From: Silurus meridionalis
Taxonomy: Eukaryota > Chordata > Actinopteri > Siluriformes > Siluridae
DNA: 64,000 nt
Assembly (NCBI RefSeq): GCF_014805685.1
Contig: NC_060887.1
Location: 31,849,463 to 31,913,462 of the forward strand
Reading direction: 5' to 3'
Each line of letters begins with the position of its first letter. Positions within the stretch are counted from its first letter, which is position 1. The position numbers and the translations under genes are program-made. This document shows, piece after piece, positions 35,585 through 46,852 of this stretch. The notes beneath the pieces were generated by a model. The model saw nothing but the letters and a program-made list of their open reading frames with translations, searched no databases and had not been told where the DNA came from.

Positions 35585-36399
35585 AGTTTTGATATATTTT
35601 GAATTAAAATGCCGGTTTCTTAACATGCTTTATATGTAAAATGCTTGTTGGGTAAATCAGTGATTCTGATTGGTTGGATTCTGATTGGTCTGATGAAAGC
35701 TTGAGGGACAAGTCCAAAAGATTTTGTTTACTGTGTTCAATCAGAGCCAGACATGTAATCTGCAAGCCCAATAAATAAGCTGAGATATAAAAAAAAACAA
35801 GGATTATTGATTTATTTTATGATAACAGTGTAAATACACTCATATACAAATATTATGCTCAGTAGCAGATGTACTATCACATAGGATCTGATGGGATGAT
35901 AAATAATTGTAATGGTTTGGAATATGTTCTGAAATGTTTTGTATTTCCAGATAATCACTTCCAGGTCATGACTAACAGGCAAGACAGATACTCGGAGGCA
36001 TACTGAGCACGCATGGATAAACAGCGTCTCCAGTTTGTGTCTGTTTCCTGTTTGACTGCAGAAAGTGACAGAATGAAAGTGTCAGAGTGCACCTTGTTTC
36101 AGACATATTGTCACCTCTCTCAGGACCCTGCTAGGTACACATGGTAAATAAATAATGGTGAAACAAGTAGACCGTACACTCTTCATAGAACTTGTCCAAT
36201 TGTTGTGTAAAAAGTATACGTTTTTTTGTTTCTTTTTTGTTTGTACTGAAACATTTCTGATGTATTTCAAGGTAAAATTTAGTTTACTGAGAAATGATAG
36301 ATTTCGTTAGTACTACATTAAATGATTTCTCTAAAACATGACGTAATAAATGCTTGAGCTAACAGTAATCTACACTTCTACACACTAAATTCACTACTC
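35585..36399. other. Gene-free stretch
   Basis: Contains a doubled tctgattggt motif (35658-35690). No gene. Confidence 0.5.
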
Positions 36400-36618
36400 T
36401 ACACTAAATTGCCAAAAATATTGGGTCACCTGGTCATAATTATGGTATTTGATTTTTGAGCATCGCATTCCACATGTAGGCCCAATTTGCTTTTATAATT
36501 CCCTCCACTCCTCTGGGAAGATGTTCCACTAGATTTTGAAGTGTGCTTATGGCAGGTGTTGATGAAGGTGAGGAGGCCCAATAGTATTCAGTAGGGATGA
36601 GATTAGAGCTCTATAGCA

Positions 36619-37387
36619 TTACATTTACATTTACATTTGTGGCATTTAGCAGACGCCCTTATCCAGTGCGACGTACAAAAGTGCTTTGAGTCTCTAGTAA
36701 TGAATAAATCTACACTGGTACGCAAGATTACAAACTTAATATAAATATAACTCGAATTCTACACACTTGGAAAGTGCTAATTTAGGTATTTCAGGAAGAG
36801 GTAGGTCTTCAGTCGTCGTTTGAAGATAATCAGGGACTCTGCTGTACAGACATCTAGGGGAAGTTCATTCCACCACCTCGGTGCCAGAACAGAGAAGAGC
36901 CTTGAAGTGTACTTACCTCTCATTCTGAGAGAAGGTGGTACCAGTCGAGCGGTGCTGGAGGATCTCAGACAGCGGGGTGCAGTGCGAGATGTGATGAGGT
37001 CACTGAGGTAAGATGGTGCTGGTCCATTTTTGGCCTTGTAGGCAAGCATCAGTGTTTTGAATCTGATACGTGCAGCTACTGGAAGCCAGTGAAGGGAGCG
37101 CAGCAGTGGGGTGGTGTGGGAAAACTTGGGCTGATTGAACACAAGTCGTGCAGCTGCGTTTTGGATCATTTGCAGTGGACCAATAGCGTTCAGGGGAAGA
37201 CCTGCCAGCAGAGAGTTGCAGTAGTCAAGTCTTGAAATGACAAGAGACTGAACAAGCACCTGGGCAGCCTGTATGGACAGAAATGGTCGAATCCTTCGGA
37301 TGTTATAGAGAAGAAATCGACAAGAACGAGCAACATTAGCGACATGTGGGAAAAAAGACAGTTCATTGTCCATAGTTACCCCAAGGT
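36619..37387 (-). mobile_element. L2-like LINE 3' end with 5-bp target duplication
   Basis: 769 bp flanked by tagca at 36614-36618 and 37388-37392. The reversed tail (ttacatttacatttacattt, then 'ggcatttagcagacgccctt') lies on the left and truncated RT coding on the right. It is the best-preserved L2 copy in the window. Confidence 0.85.
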
Positions 37388-37457
37388 TAGCAGGCCACTC
37401 AAGATCTTTTACTCCAAAGTATATAAACCATATCTTTAAGGAACTCACTTTTTGCAA
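36777..37457 (-). pseudogene. Chimeric open frame: Tc1 fragment fused to L2 RT C-terminus
   Basis: One uninterrupted frame of 226 codons. Residues 1-23 (from a TTG, no ATG) come from the host Tc1 relic, ending KDLEWPA. From NLGVTMDNELSF on it is the L2-type RT C-terminal region: RSCRFLLYNIRRIRPFLS, LVISRLDYCNSLLAGLP, QNAAARLVFNQPK, LHWLPVAARIRFKTLMLAYK, WWNELPLDV, then the tag stop at 36777-36779. The RT catalytic core (FADD) is not included, so it cannot be active. The fusion is a by-product of insertion into a readable frame. I see no promoter and do not claim expression. Confidence 0.85.
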
Positions 37458-37635
37458 GCGGGATTGCCATGCTGGAACAGGTTTGGGTTTCTAAGTTCAA
37501 ATGAATGCAAAATTATATTATTCCGCATCTAAAGACGTCCTATAGGATTAAGTGCCTCCAGCTTTGTGGTAACAGTTTGGAAAAGAAACACATATAGCAG
37601 GAAAGATCAGGTGTCCCAATACTTTTGGCAATATC

Positions 37636-38484
37636 ATCTTTACCACGTGTCATACAATAAAATGTTTAAAAAACTGCATTTGTGTAACACAGCATTAACT
37701 TAACTCAACATTTACTTATTAAACATTTGGAAAGTTACACAGGTCACATTTTCACCAGGAAGTTGCATTATTTAAATGACTTGAAGAAAGACTTGAAACT
37801 TCTCTCAATTTGTGTCAGTAAATCTTATTCTACATTTTTACTAATTCAGTTACACACAATACTTACAACACCAGTGCTTAGTGTAGCAAATATTATTATT
37901 TTACAAATAAAGAAAGAAAGCAAGCCTAATATTTAATAGGTCTACAAGGTTTAAAATCCACCTTAGCCAGGGAATCATCCTTATTAGCCTCCTTGCACAA
38001 TCTCTGCCATAGAATTAAAAACTGTATTGTATGTCTGCATGTAAACGTGGTAAGTTTTGCCTGAACTGATTATAATGGGCAAAATCAGAATATCTGTCAT
38101 GCTAATTTAGTTGCAAAAGTGTGCTTCAAGTTGAAGAACTCTAGATTTATTTTATCTATATTATGCAATAAGCAATTTATATCTTTTTTTTATGCCACAA
38201 CCATGAGAGGATCGCTATGTGATTTCGAATTTAGGTGACATTTCGATATAATATTTGATTAAGTTCCTCTCACATTCTGGCAGCTGTCAATCTGCTCTGA
38301 GGAAAAGTCTGATCTCCATGTTTTTATATGATCTGTATAAAGCAAGAGAATAAATAAGTAAATAAATAGATAGATAAATGGTGGGCACCATCAACATCCA
38401 ACTAATTAGAATAGGAAGGCATCATTACCTGCCTGTCTATCATTTTGCCTGTCAATTAGCCCTTGTTTTTCCAACTAACATTAA

Positions 38485-38486
<2 letters not shown>
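37636..38486. other. Gene-free stretch
   Basis: AT-rich. An aaataaataagtaaataaat run at about 38350. No gene. Confidence 0.5.

Positions 38487-38552
<66 letters not shown>
38487..38552. repeat. (TG)n microsatellite
   Basis: About 33 TG units, uninterrupted. Confidence 0.97.
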
Positions 38553-38553
<1 letters not shown>

Positions 38554-40938
38554 ACTAAATTTGGAGGTTCACAGAAATTCACATCAGTCAACCAGCACCA
38601 AAATGGCCGACAGGTTTAATAACTCAGGTTTAACATTAAACTCAAATTTTTAAAGAAATTTGATTTATTCTGTCAGTAATGTAACTCTTACCCAGTAAAT
38701 TTTGAGGTAGGACCTTGTGTAAATGATTAAACTGGGGTGTTAAGATTGCAGTTGTTCATCACAGGCTAGTGAGTCAGCAGGAAAAAAAAAGGTCTGCACA
38801 GTCTCCTCATTTCTGTTCACGAGCTCGTTATGTTCTCACCTCATAAACAGGTGGTGAATGATTCACAGAGAGCATTTATCCTGCTTGAATTTAGCCAACT
38901 TTCATTTAAAAACAGCCTGGAAAATCCAATTTCAACTGCTCCTCAAAATGAAATTATAAAATTAAAGAAAGCATTAGCAACAGCTCATGGGCTCCATGCG
39001 TTGCCATTTGGGCAGAAACAAATAAGGCAATAATATCTCTGTGAAAATAGGAAAGTAGATTATGAGAGTGCTTTTGTAACTGCACTGCGATGACTAATTT
39101 CTTTTCTACCAAAGAAAAAAACTCAAGTCATTAGTTTATTTGTTGAATGAAGCATTAAACTCCACAATGGACTGTCCCAATTAGGAGATCCTAAAATTAG
39201 TATAAGTACATATGGAAAGCTGAGTGTGATTTAGCGGCTATTTTAAAGAGATTTCAGAATTATTTGGGAGAGCTGAGGTGGAGAATTTAAACAAATGAGA
39301 AGAAAGGCTAAAACACCAACAAAAACTCCAATTAATTGAACTCATTAAACTAATTAAACTCAAATAATTGAATTTAGTTTGTTAGCCCATTACAGCACTG
39401 CCCAAGTAATGCAAACAGGGGTTTATATCAGAACTGTAGTCCTGATAAGGGAATGTTTTTTGTGGGATAATAAAAAAACATATTTTCAAGGTTCAATGTT
39501 CACTGTTCACTAAAACTCTTACTGTAAATAAAAAAGGTTCATTTTTGTTTTGTAGGCCCTTAAAAACATATTAAAATGTTGATGTTCCTAGTCACTGTCA
39601 GCATAAATTCTGCAGATAATTAATTGTTTTTTTGGGGTCAGTAACTATGGCAATAAGAGAGACTAAGAGAAAGCTATGACTAAGAGAAAGCTAGATTTAT
39701 ACAAGTATAAAGCCCATAGCCATATTTATCATACAAGCATTGTTTATAATTGCAAACATTCTGTATTATTTTCTATTGTACTGTTTTTTTTACCACATAT
39801 TTTCTCAATATGACAGTAATATCGTAATTGTTTCTAATCCTGATATCTGGTGTAATTTCTAGTAGAATACTCTGGTTTCTCTCAAGCTTTTTTTCTAATG
39901 TTGATTCAAAGATTTTTTCTTACCACAGTCACTTCTGCCTCGTTATTCAGGGATTTAAATGTATATCCGGGTTTCTAAAACACTGCTTTGGGACAATGTC
40001 TATTGCTCAAAAGAACTTTATAATTCAAATTGGCTTGGAAAATATTTCTGCAAGGTCAAGCCGAAGTAGAAACAAGAGCTCTGTAATGTCCATTGTTAAA
40101 GGCACTTTAGGCTTTAAGGCACTGAAAAGAACTGAATAATACAATTTATTTCGCAAACAATAGCCGAAGCAAGTGTATTATTTTATGACATAACAGGAAG
40201 GCTACAGTATTTTAAACAAACTGTTCAATCTTTTCTGCTACTTTGCCAAATGTCTTGATACTAAGATCTAGGTTAGTTCTGGTAGCTTAAATGTATTCAA
40301 TGTGAAGTGTCCTGTGGGGTGAACAGAAAAAGATAAATACAAACCAACAGATATAAACAAACAATACCAACAGTATATTAAAGACTAAAATCCAGAGGTT
40401 AGAAACTGAGACATGTTCCCAAGATTCTCCCCACTTAGTCTGAAAGAGTGATTTCTTCACAAATGCTGGATATCACTTGAAATGATTGGTATATATGTGA
40501 GAAGCCAGGGGTCATAAATTCAGTTGGGTATTTTTGTGCAAACAATGATCATAATTGTTTGCATTAGCCAATCACTGATTACAATTATTTCCCAATGAAT
40601 ATAGTTTAAAATGACCAATCACTAACCACCACTGTTTCCCAAAGACCAATAACTAAACACAACTGTTTTTTTTTTATCAAGATGTCTTTGTTTTAAAGAA
40701 ACAGTAAGTAAATGCATGGTGAATTAAGTTTGACATCTGAATGGTTCCCGCCCATAAATATGTATATTTCAGTATATAAATTGGCTGACAGTAGGCATAT
40801 CTAACCATACAAACAGTCTATTTGCTGGTTAGTGGTCTGGTGTTCAAAAAGGTTTTCTTAGCAACTACATATCATTCAGGCTTTCGAGATAAAGTAAAGA
40901 AAAAAGTAAAGAATAAAATAAAAAATTTTTTGGGTTTT
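38553..40938. other. Gene-free stretch
   Basis: No gene or named repeat. Several 60-100 codon frames have no domain. Some repeat-free blocks (for example 38830-39300) could be conserved non-coding DNA. Confidence 0.45.
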
Positions 40939-41214
40939 ACAAATGCTCTATTGCAAAACCCAGCCATTAGGATTGCACAAGCCAGTACACTCTTAGTGCC
41001 GGTCCCAAGCCTGGATAAATAGGGAGGGTTGCATTAGGAAGAGCATCAAGCATAAAACATGTGCCAAATCAAATGTGCAGATCAGGAATCACAATTTCAG
41101 ACTGGATTGGATGAGGCCCGGGTTACCAACGACCGCCACAGGTATTGTTAGCCAACAGGGTACCGTTGGAAATTGGGCTACTGCTAGCCGAAGGAGGAGA
41201 AGGAGAGGAAGAAG

Positions 41215-41810
41215 ATGATTACAGAGACAGCAGAAAACAGAGAAATGGAGGAGAGTGGAGGTTCGGGTTGGTACTATGTTGGTACTATGACTGGTAAAGG
41301 GAGAGATTTAGATGATATGATAGAGAGGAGAAAAGTAGATGTGTTGTGTGTTCAGAAGACCAAGTGGAAAGGCAATAAGGCCAGGAACATTGGAGGTGGG
41401 TTTAATGGGTGGGGTGATGATAAATTTCATCAGTGCTTATGCTCCACAAGTGGGTTGTGAGATGGAGTAGAAGGAAAAATTCTGGAGTAGGTTAGATGAA
41501 GTGGTTGAAGGTGTACCTAGGAATGAAAGATTGGTGATTGAGGCAGATTTAATGGGCATGTGGGTGAAGGGAACAGAGGTGATAGGGAGGTGATGGCTTT
41601 AAGGAGAGGAATGTGGAAGGGCAGATGGTGGTAGATTTTGCTAAAAGTATGGAAATGGCAGTGGTAAACACTTATTTTAAGAAGAAGGAGGAGCATAGGG
41701 TGACTTATAAGAGTGCAGGGTGGTGTGGGTGGAGAAGAGTGGCAGGAGTGATTTGTGAGAGAAGAGTATCTGTGAGAGTGAAAGCAAAGTTTATAGGACT
41801 GTGCTGAGAC
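41215..41810 (+). pseudogene. RTE ORF, N-terminal endonuclease part (decayed)
   Basis: The ATG at 41215 opens MITETAENREMEES, then GTMTGKGRDLDDMIERRKVD and VLCVQKTKWKGNKARNIGGG, the start of the apurinic-type endonuclease domain (family VLCVQETKWKG; here the catalytic E is replaced by K). After a shift come the YAPQVG-like region, EADLMG (ADFNGHVG in the family) and EGQMVVDFAKSMEMAVVNTY, HRVTYKSAG. Coding then stops at the deletion. The domain would nick target DNA; several frameshifts and the E-to-K change disable it. Confidence 0.8.
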
Positions 41811-42062
41811 CTGCAATGTTGTATGGTTTAGAGACAGTGGCATTGAGTAAAAGACAGGAGGTCGAGCTAGAGGTAGCAGAGCTGAAGATGTTAAGGTTTT
41901 TGTTGGAAGGAGGAAAAGAGAAAGGCCAAAGAGGAGGTTTATGGATGTGGTGAGGGAATACATGCAGGTGGTTGGGATGAAAGAAGCAGATGTTTAGGAC
42001 AGAATAGTATGGAGAAAGATGATCCGCTGTGGCAACCCCTAATGGGAGCAGCCGAAAGAAGA
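41811..42062 (+). pseudogene. RTE ORF, C-terminal end after internal deletion
   Basis: Broken frames recall YGLETVAL-K-QE-ELEVAELKML, then RRKREKPKRRF-like text, MDVVRE-MQVVGMKEADV and a terminal WEQPKEE-like stretch. These are the last part of the RTE reverse-transcriptase ORF. The RT palm with its FADD motif is missing between the two halves. Confidence 0.65.
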
Positions 42063-42087
42063 ATAAAAAGACAAATGCTCTATTGCA

Positions 42088-44459
42088 CCTTATAAACTCC
42101 TGAATGCTTTATTTTGTGTGCAATCCAGATTGAAATGATAGTTATTCATAAATATTACAAAGATTATTTTCTTTTGTTTTCTGATGCAAGTATTTTAAAA
42201 AATCGCCCTTCTTTATGCAATCATTTTGATATGCAAATAATTGTGGTGATTCAATAAATATGCAAATGAGTCTATAACATTGTCTGGCGAATTCTAGTGA
42301 CTTTTTGGAGAATGCATAAACTACCTTTCCCGAAAGAGTTGCCGTTATTGGCCATTGTATTGAAGCATGCATCTTCACCTTTTACGCTGTGCTAAAGCCT
42401 TTCAACATGCCAAGACTCCAGCGTGAATACTGAATACAAAAAGGGGTACTTATAAACACGTCTAACCTTTCCTCATCCCAAGAGTGCTTATTAACTGGCC
42501 ATGGCCTCAGCCTGGTACTCACTTCTAAACCCTATATCATAATGAAGTTCCGTGCAGTATCCAATCACAACTGATGATTAAGTTGTTGCAAATCTGACTT
42601 TATGCCTTATTTATTTGTTTATTTATTTATTTATGCAGAGCAGTAGGTCATTGACTTTGGTGGGGGGTGCATTTGAGCAAAATTGTAATTATCAACAAGT
42701 AAACTAAAGGTCAGTGTTTACATGCTAAGGAGCCAATTAACTATGTGATTCCCCTCACACTAAATACACTAAATAATGTGCCAGAAAATTATAAGATGAA
42801 AATAATAGGCTTGACATTATAAAAAGGCTAAACTATTGTTGAATTTTATATAAATATCTTTACTTATTTAACTAATTTTTATTTCTTAATTATTTTATTA
42901 TGGCCCTGTTTTTGACTCGTTAGCTTGTTATTTTGATTTATTATTTCAAGCTCATTATTTCAAGGTATCATCTTGTTTTGTGACATTAAATATGAAACTT
43001 CTCAGTTAAATTGATGCAATTATATTATTTTTCCTAACGTTAAGAACATTATTTTTCCTAACGCTTAGTGAGTCATATTTGAGTAAATTATAATGTACAC
43101 GTGCGCCAAATCAATACCACTTGAATATAGAAATAGTTATAAAGCTAAAGCAAATAAACACATATGTTCTATTATATATGTTTGTCTTATGTGTGTTTTT
43201 CTCTATTGTGGGACAAGAAAATAAGATAAAACATTTCACAATATTATTTCATATATATGTAAAATGTATGTGACAAATAAAGAACGCTGAAGCCTTGAAC
43301 TTTAGTTAATAGTCAGAAAATTAGTTTTGCTGATAGACTGTGGGGTGTTTCAATATTAACATGAAATAATAAGATAATGTATATCAAACTAATAAAATAA
43401 TAACTAAAACAACACATAAATAATAATTAGATATTGTGTCCAAATAACTCCACAGGGCTTCTGTACATAAATAATTAAGGTAGCAGTGTGGAACAACATT
43501 TTATATAAAGTACTGCATGTGCTTTAAAGGAACCAAGAGCAGAAGAGGAATTTGACCAAAGAGCAGAGACATTGACACCCAAAGACATGCTTGGGACTTG
43601 CTACTTATCCTGATTTCTGTCTCTCAGACTATAAGCCCTGGCACAGATTAGGTAGACAAGCATCTCAGTAGAATGGATATATATCCCTATATATAAAAAG
43701 AGAGATTAAAAAAGGAGGCCAGCATTTTCTACTGTGCTATCTATTACCTCATGTCCCCCTGACACCTCCCAGGCTTTTATTTACCCTTTTAAGTGAGACT
43801 AATAATCTTCAACCAGCCAGCCAGTTTGTCCTAAGCTTCAAAGTCCAGCCTTGGATAGTCAATGCTATCGGCTAAACCGCTCTGCGAGCCTGGAGCCATC
43901 ACCGCCCGCCCAGGAGGAGCAGTTTAATAACAATGTAAAGGTGACTGCTAGCAGTCTTATCTGCCAAAACAGATATTTGAGGCTAGGGTAGGGTGTGAAA
44001 AAGAAGAGAAAATGAGAAGAAGAAAGAAGCAATAAACATTCTGCCCCAAGGGAGCAATGAGCATGGAATTAAAAACAGTTTTCCTCTGCAAAGTTAAGCA
44101 GAAAGTGGGGATTCATTTCCTTTTGCATTTTGTTGTGTTTGTGTTCCTTGTTCTCCAGGGTTGCTTGGTCTGCATGACAAAACTAGTCCAAAAGCCAGCC
44201 CAAATTCCCAAACTCATAATCTGACCACCCCAACTGCAGTAATAAACTCCCCAAAATATTACCAAATATATTATAATAGTTTTAATGAGACTGTATTAAA
44301 ACCACACACTTTTTTCATCACATTTCTAAAATAGACTTTCACAAACACAACCATGCAGAATAAAACGTTTTTTTTCTCTCAATCCAATACATTTTAACCC
44401 TTAAAGCTCTCATTATTTACTTTTATGACCTTACTCTTTTACCTGTACTATTATTTCAA
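42088..44459. other. Gene-free stretch
   Basis: AT-rich. 43225-43300 resembles a retroposon 3' end (aatgtatgtgacaaataaag). 43840-44080 is GC-richer, repeat-free and contains palindromic CAGCAGTC/ctagcagtc words. No gene recognised. Confidence 0.45.
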
Positions 44460-44727
44460 CATGGTCACCAACATGGCACCAGGTAGCCCGCAAGACCACA
44501 TGAGTAGCCCGTGGGCCTTTTCTAAAAATAGCTGTTTCCTACTTTGTTAAATCATTGTTGATAATTATTATGAGAAATCATTAACATGATCAGTGTCTTC
44601 ACATAAATGAATATCATTAATTATTAATAATACCATATAATAAAAGGTAAACTGAACAAATTTGTTTAATTTAGATCAAAATGAAAACTGTGTGTATCAA
44701 ACTGGTAGCCCTTCACATTAATGGTAC

Positions 44728-44951
44728 TGTAAGGAATGTTTTATCCTCTGCCGCTTGGGCAGGATTGCCTTCTGTCCCCTGGACAGGATACCCCTGAATT
44801 CAGCCTTTCCTCTCGATCTCTGCTCTCCTACGTATATGGGGAAGTCTCAATGAAACACACGAGTCAGCTTTCAGAGAGAAGTTCCAAAGATTATTGTCTC
44901 ACACATGAAGATATACTTCAAAAGAGATGGAGAGAAAGGGGGTGGGCTGCC

Positions 44952-45000
<49 letters not shown>

Positions 45001-45436
45001 CAGAAGAGAAAGTTAGGAGAGACGACTCCACAAGGTCATGTTGAGCCTGCAAAAGATAAGCCTAAAACAGAAATACAGGAACCACTGTGTGTGTACGAGC
45101 AAAGTAACACATGCCACAAAAAAGGATAGTTCAGGGTATGGTCAACAGAAACATACAAAAAGGTTATTCTAGAAGCATACAGCAGGATTATTATAACTAC
45201 TAATGGCAACAAGATACATATTACCATACTGTGAGAACATAAAAACTGTTAACGATAATAACTCCACATCTGGTCATGTTATTCGTTTAGCAGAAGCAAC
45301 AAAACGTGGATTAGCCATACCAAAAGGCAACAGTTTGGCTTTTCTCACAGCGCAAGCATTTAAAGAGAGGATATAGACAAGAACTGAGTGTTCTGGGTCA
45401 ACCTAATTTAGGACTAGTGATTAAGGATATCTTAGA
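44728..45436. mobile_element. Candidate solo LTR
   Basis: 709 bp flanked by ggtac (44723-44727 and 45437-45441), exactly interrupting the surrounding element. It starts with TG (tgtaaggaatgttttatcct), but the right end is aga rather than the canonical CA. A degenerate polyadenylation-like tcaatgaaac occurs near 44850. There is no gag, pol or env sequence. A solo LTR left by recombination is the simplest reading; a different retroposon is possible. A TG array (44954-44998) lies inside. Confidence 0.45.
44954..44998. repeat. (TG)n microsatellite
   Basis: About 22 TG units. Confidence 0.96.
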
Positions 45437-45484
45437 GGTACCCAAGAAGTAGCTCTCAGTTTTAAAAAGGTTGGTGACCCCTGA

Positions 45485-46066
45485 CTTAGAGTGTTTTGAG
45501 AGAAATGCTTAAATAAATAATAACATAAAACTACAAGTAGATGGTGTCTTTAGTCCAATCTTGGGCTACCCGTAACCCTGATCTCCTCAGCATGAGTCCT
45601 TATAGTTAAAATCAAGACCAATGTCTAAACTCATGTGCCCTTTCCCCCTTTAGGTCATTCCCCCTTTAGAGACATGGCACATCTGAATGACACATTCCCA
45701 CCTGCTGAACACCACATGCACCTTTCCTGCCCTCAGTGTCACGAATGTAGCGAGGTCTGGTCTCAGCTTTACACTTGACCTTTGAAGAGGTCACAGGTCA
45801 CATGTGTGATGCTTCAGAAAGAGGACTGGTTAATGTTAAAGGTCATGTCCAGTCAATGATCAAAGCCAGATATCTGTGTCTTCACACACTCTATTCAGAA
45901 CATGACGTCTTTGCTCAACATCACTGCTGTCCCTATAGGGTTGTGAGAAGACTACAGGTTTTAACCTTATACAACAAAATCCAATACAAAATATCTTTAC
46001 TCACTCCAGTGTAAATATTTAGGGTTTGTGATTCCAACTTGAAAGATCTTGGAAGCAATAGCATAC

Positions 46067-46068
<2 letters not shown>
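45485..46068. other. Gene-free stretch with receptor half-site cluster
   Basis: No repeat or coding similarity. It includes the half-site cluster at 45776-45845. Confidence 0.5.
45776..45845. promoter_or_regulatory. Nuclear-receptor half-site cluster (ER6 + DR1)
   Basis: TGACCT at 45776-45781, AGGTCA at 45788-45793, AGGTCA at 45795-45800, and AAAGGTCA at 45838-45845. The second and third form a perfect DR1; the first and second an everted repeat with a 6-bp spacer. DR1 is bound by RXR heterodimers, HNF4 and COUP-TF in vertebrates. Whether it is used here is unknown; no promoter is visible nearby. Confidence 0.4.

Positions 46069-46131
<63 letters not shown>
46069..46131. repeat. (CA)n microsatellite
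   Basis: About 31 CA units, uninterrupted. Confidence 0.97.
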
Positions 46132-46132
<1 letters not shown>

Positions 46133-46499
46133 TTCAACAAAGAAAACCCATGAGATTTCATCCAACTGTGAAATGAAAGCAATTTTCGTTCTGACAGAAT
46201 GTCAGCCCATCGTGGAGTGGTATCATTATAGAGATTGGTTGGATGGTTTTGTAAGATTTTCACATTGGATGCCTTCTTTGAATGGACCAATGCCTCAAGA
46301 TTACAGTCCATGTCCATCAAAGTTCAATTTGTGATTATCAACATTTGACAAATGGTAGCAGAGTCCCAGTTAATGACTGGTCACAATAAAAACTTTTGGA
46401 TCCACCACTGTACCACTGAACAGTTTATACAGAGATACATGTGGCCATAAGACATGTGGAGCGACCACTTTAACGGTTCATTCTACATATATATTTATG
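46132..46499. other. Gene-free stretch
   Basis: I see nothing in it beyond short chance frames. Confidence 0.5.
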
Positions 46500-46680
46500 T
46501 AACCCTGCAACTTTGGACTTATTTGGGAAATATTATTTGCCCTGCCTCACTTTAGATACCCTGCATAAGTTGTATAGATACTTTTTTATTTTTCTAGTTT
46601 TCCAAAATACCATGACAAATTCCTTGTACATGAAACCCATGATGTTTGGCAATAACGATGGTTCTGATTCTGATCACTAC
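46500..46680 (+). mobile_element. Non-LTR 3' tail (Rex1-like)
   Basis: 'cttgtacatgaaacccatga' and 'ttggcaataacgatggttct' followed by gattctgatca match the terminal part of fish Rex1-like LINEs. Only the 3' untranslated end remains. Confidence 0.5.
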
Positions 46681-46697
46681 ACATCACTAACCTGGTG

Positions 46698-46852
46698 TGG
46701 AGAAGTGGTAGCTCAGTGGTTAAGACGTTGGACTTCTGATTAAAAGGCTGTGAAATCCTGCCACTGCTGTGTCCTTGAGCTCACTCTCAGCCGCTCAGTT
46801 GTAAGTCACTTTGGATAAGAGCATCTGCTGAATGTCGTAAATGTAAATGGAT
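46698..46852 (+). mobile_element. tRNA-derived SINE with LINE-type tail
   Basis: The A box is tagctcagtgg (46710-46720), typical of a tRNA head. The B box (gtgaaatcctg, about 46750) is degenerate. The tail 'tttggataagagcatctgct' with gtaaatgtaaatgg is the L2 type. Target duplication not identified. Confidence 0.82.

Larger units (their letters stand above)
36400..37635 (-). mobile_element. Tc1-derived relic, split by an L2 insertion
   Basis: Left part 36400-36618 begins 'tacactaaattgccaaaaat' and has 'attccctccactcctctggg'. The right part from 37388 has 'tagcaggccactcaagatct' and ends 'caatacttttggcaatat', so both termini survive. On the minus strand the right part encodes KIWFIYFGVKDLEWPA, the block between the second catalytic D and DLNPIE. 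Confidence 0.85.
40956..42070 (+). mobile_element. RTE-type LINE, internally deleted, 17-bp target duplication
   Basis: Flanked by perfect copies of acaaatgctctattgca (40939-40955 and 42071-42087). The 5' region (agtgccggtcccaagcctgg, then 'gatgaggcccgggttacca') and the 3' end (ctgtggcaacccctaatggg, 'agcagccgaaagaag') of an RTE element are both present. The span is only 1115 bp, so about two thirds of a full element is missing from the middle. Confidence 0.88.
44460..45484. mobile_element. Small inverted-repeat DNA element, interrupted
   Basis: Termini catggtcaccaac and, reversed, caggggtcaccaacc. Inside are 'ggtagcccgcaagaccacat' on the left and 'ggtacccaagaagtagctct' on the right, which fit a known fish non-autonomous element. 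The flanks give no clear duplication. The middle is occupied by the insertion at 44728-45436. Confidence 0.6.

Noticed and set aside
41517..41963. 148-codon frame on the minus strand of the RTE element
   Set aside because: Antisense shadow of the RTE ORF. The same holds for 52585-53037.
46710..46760. tRNA gene suggested by tagctcagtggttaag
   Set aside because: The A box is good, but the B box and cloverleaf are lost and the sequence continues into a SINE body and LINE tail.
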